NCBI GenBank assembly: GCA_024397875.1
Contig: CP073344.1
Coordinates: 2,595,001-2,659,000, forward strand
Reading direction: 5' to 3'
Length of the DNA stretch: 64,000 bases
Source of the DNA: Amphritea atlantica
GTDB lineage: Bacteria > Pseudomonadota > Gammaproteobacteria > Pseudomonadales > Balneatricaceae
In this document: one piece after another, positions 62,217 through 64,000 of the stretch
How positions within the stretch are numbered: the first letter of the stretch is position 1
How the letters are laid out: each line of letters begins with the position of its first letter
Notes under the pieces: generated by a model
The model's database searches: none
What the model was told of the DNA's origin: nothing
Seen by the model: only the letters and a program-made list of their open reading frames with translations
Program-made: the position numbers and the translations under genes

Positions 62217-63650
62217 TCAATGAGCCCTCCGGGGAGATATGTAACTGTCGATAAAAGCCGGATTTTCGGCCATGATGCGGCTGTAAACTTCGATACCGAA
62301 GTCCACCCAGTCACGCATCAGATCGCAGTAGTGATAAACGGGTTGAGTCGGGTCTTCAAAACGGGCGTAACTTTCGTGGTAGCAGCCACCGGAACAGAGA
62401 TTACGAATGCGGCAGCTGGAACATCCGGTATCGGTACGATCCAGACGCTGCTCTAGGAACCCTCCCAGGCGCTCTTTATCGATACCCGTCTGCACATCGC
62501 CAAAGGTCCCCAGATCCGATCCGGTAAACCGATGACAGAGATTCAGGCCACCTTCGTGATCCACCGCCAGCATCGCCACACCTGCACCACAGGGCAGAGC
62601 TTTCTTATTGCCCTCATGAAGATCGGTAATCAACTGATGCATGTTGGAGAAGCCGATATTGCGGTGCTCCAGCGCAGCTTCCAGATACTCTTTGCCCAGC
62701 GCCTTCATGTTGTGGAAAACCTCAGCCAGTTCCTCATCGCTGAGGTTGTAATAGCTGATATCACCGGAGGTTACCGGTGCAAAACCGACCTCTGAAAATC
62801 CCAGTTCATTAAACAGGTGATCCCAGATCTGACGGACATCGGTGACCCCCTTGGTCAGCGTCACACGGGCTCCGATCGGACGGGCACGGAAACGGGAGAG
62901 CAGCATTCTCGCTTTGCGACTCACCACATCATAAGTCCCCTGCCCACCGACAGTGATCCGGTTTTTATCATGAATTGCTTTCGGCCCATCCATACTGACG
63001 GAAAGTCCGAAACGGTGAGCATTAAGCCAATCGGCGATATCCTCCGTCAGCAGAGTTGCATTGGTTGTCATGGTAAAGTCTACCGGCTTCCCCAGTTCAG
63101 CGAAGCGCTGTTCGGAGTAGGCGACAACATCCTTTATCAGACCGAAGTTCGACAACGGCTCACCGCCAAAGAAGACGATGTTATAACGCGCCTCTTTAGG
63201 TGATTCAGCAATCAGCATCTCAATCGATTGCTTAGCTGTGTCGAACTGCATCTTCCTGCCCTCAGAGGGCTTATCCAGATCCTCTTTGTAACAGTAACTG
63301 CAGCTGAGGTTGCAACCGGTGTTTACATTCAATACCAGCGTATTGAGCGGAAACTCGGTGATCTTTTTCAGCGCAATCTCCGGAGTTAACGGCGAGCCAT
63401 CACTCACCAGCTCCAGTGCGATCAGCTCTTTCAGGGTTTCAGCCACCTGATCCGTCGGATACTGCCCGGACAGTTCACCCACCAGTTGCTCTGCGGTTTG
63501 TTGTGGCCGCTGTCGCAATAGTTCGATCAGCTGTGCGGTCAGACCATCCAGCTCAAACAGACTGCTGGAAGGAATATGGAACAGCATCTGCCGCGAACTG
63601 ACTGCCACCAGATGTAGATTCTGCTCTACCAGATTTAATTGGGCGCCCAT
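62217..63650 (-). CDS. qhpD: QhpD, radical SAM/SPASM thioether-forming enzyme
   Basis: 477 residues. N-terminal peptide-recognition-like part (about 1-95), radical SAM core with C113-x3-C117-x2-C120 (CNLSCSYC), and a C-terminal SPASM region with cysteines in [17 protein letters not shown] and [14 protein letters not shown] for auxiliary Fe-S clusters. It forms the three Cys-to-Asp/Glu thioether bonds in the QhpC precursor in the cytoplasm. It stands between qhpA and qhpC in the usual ADCB order. Start ATG 63650 follows GAGGAGGG in the leader. Confidence 0.94.
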   Translation of the reverse strand: MGAQLNLVEQNLHLVAVSSRQMLFHIPSSSLFELDGLTAQLIELLRQRPQQTAEQLVGELSGQYPTDQVAETLKELIALELVSDGSPLTPEIALKKITEFPLNTLVLNVNTGCNLSCSYCYKEDLDKPSEGRKMQFDTAKQSIEMLIAESPKEARYNIVFFGGEPLSNFGLIKDVVAYSEQRFAELGKPVDFTMTTNATLLTEDIADWLNAHRFGLSVSMDGPKAIHDKNRITVGGQGTYDVVSRKARMLLSRFRARPIGARVTLTKGVTDVRQIWDHLFNELGFSEVGFAPVTSGDISYYNLSDEELAEVFHNMKALGKEYLEAALEHRNIGFSNMHQLITDLHEGNKKALPCGAGVAMLAVDHEGGLNLCHRFTGSDLGTFGDVQTGIDKERLGGFLEQRLDRTDTGCSSCRIRNLCSGGCYHESYARFEDPTQPVYHYCDLMRDWVDFGIEVYSRIMAENPAFIDSYISPRRAH

Positions 63651-63729
63651 TGAACAACCCTCCTCACTATTATTGTTTTCAGGATGCTATACCGCTGTAC
63701 AACATCACTTATTGGTAGTCAGGAACTGC

Positions 63730-64000
63730 TTATGGCAGTGGTGGATTGTTCCAGCGCTGCACGGTCACGATCATCTGACCTTCAGCATTCAGGACAGCAT
63801 TGCCTTCCATCACTTCGGCAACCACTTTGAGATTGCCCGCATTATTTGTCGACATACGCCGTTCTGGGTTGGGGCCGGCAGCCGCTGTGGTAAACACACC
63901 GGTTTTTTCATCCATACGCCCGGTAAAATGAGTATCCCGGTCGGCCGCCGCCTGCTCATCAAAGGGCTCGACATGCCATTTAGCCGGAACGAAACCGATA
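63730..64000 (-). CDS. qhpA: Quinohemoprotein amine dehydrogenase alpha subunit, C-terminal part (partial)
   Basis: The minus frame is open from the right edge to the stop at 63730, about 89 residues. It begins mid-gene (IGFVPAKWHVEPFDEQAAAD) and continues through FTGRMDEKTGVFTTAAAGP to WNNPPLP, which resembles the C-terminal domain of the diheme alpha subunit. The N-terminal cytochrome part lies outside the window. A gap of 79 bases leads to qhpD. Confidence 0.85.
   Translation of the reverse strand, partial: IGFVPAKWHVEPFDEQAAADRDTHFTGRMDEKTGVFTTAAAGPNPERRMSTNNAGNLKVVAEVMEGNAVLNAEGQMIVTVQRWNNPPLP

Noticed and set aside
1..64000. CRISPR arrays, insertion sequences, integrases, tRNA or rRNA genes
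   Set aside because: No regularly spaced repeats, transposase-like proteins or RNA gene signatures were seen on reading the window; a tRNA scan was not possible.

Overview
The window looks like chromosomal DNA of a marine gammaproteobacterium of the Oceanospirillales type (Marinobacterium, Neptuniibacter, Amphritea or Neptunomonas-like). This rests on protein resemblance and gene content; no rRNA or tRNA gene was seen, so the assignment is inference. Gene density is high and there are no insertion sequences, phage genes or CRISPR arrays.

The dominant theme, from about 1 to 50.7 kb, is uptake of choline and betaines and their complete oxidation to pyruvate. Choline enters by a choline ABC transporter (choX-choW-choV) and perhaps a short BCCT-type carrier. 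It is oxidised by BetA and BetB to glycine betaine, and a second ABC system (ProVWX type) imports ready-made betaine. GbcA and GbcB demethylate betaine to dimethylglycine, DgcA (with DgcB, whose first ten codons appear to lie at the left edge) makes sarcosine, and SoxBDAG makes glycine. GlyA converts glycine to serine, serine dehydratase gives pyruvate, and PurU recycles one-carbon units. Regulators present are a GbdR-like GlxA/AraC protein, BetI (with two matching candidate operators), a GcvA-like LysR protein and two further tandem GlxA/AraC proteins.

Layout: dgcB start, dgcA, DUF5943 and M19 dipeptidase (1-4012, minus); a 1695-residue pseudokinase/ATPase/GAF/GGDEF protein with two small enzyme-like genes (4721-11393, minus); gbdR, sda, purU, soxGADB, glyA (12302-22918, minus); azlDC and gbcB, then a FAD oxidoreductase/ALDH/DapA-family cassette and LysR (23243-30671, minus), divergent from gbcA; proVWX, an MmgE/PrpD protein, tandem GlxA regulators and a 2OG-Fe(II) oxygenase (30938-40651, plus); betBA, choXWV, BCCT, TorF-like protein (41295-49944, plus) and betI (minus).

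From 50.8 to 57 kb are ordinary housekeeping or accessory genes: a secreted PLA2-like protein, a 62-residue protein, an OmpR/EnvZ-type two-component pair, a membrane protein, YceI, YceH and a YiiM-like MOSC protein. From 57 kb to the right edge is a second catabolic module: a quinohemoprotein amine dehydrogenase operon (qhpA partial, qhpD radical SAM, qhpC with all residues for cysteine tryptophylquinone and its thioether cross-links, qhpB), an outer-membrane porin and a sigma-54 activator of AcoR type. This suggests periplasmic oxidation of primary amines.

The points most worth a second look are the cassette splitting gbcB from gbcA, the truncated BCCT carrier, the PrpD/tandem GlxA/2OG-oxygenase group, the pseudokinase fused to an intact GGDEF domain, and the unusual neighbours of the qhp genes.
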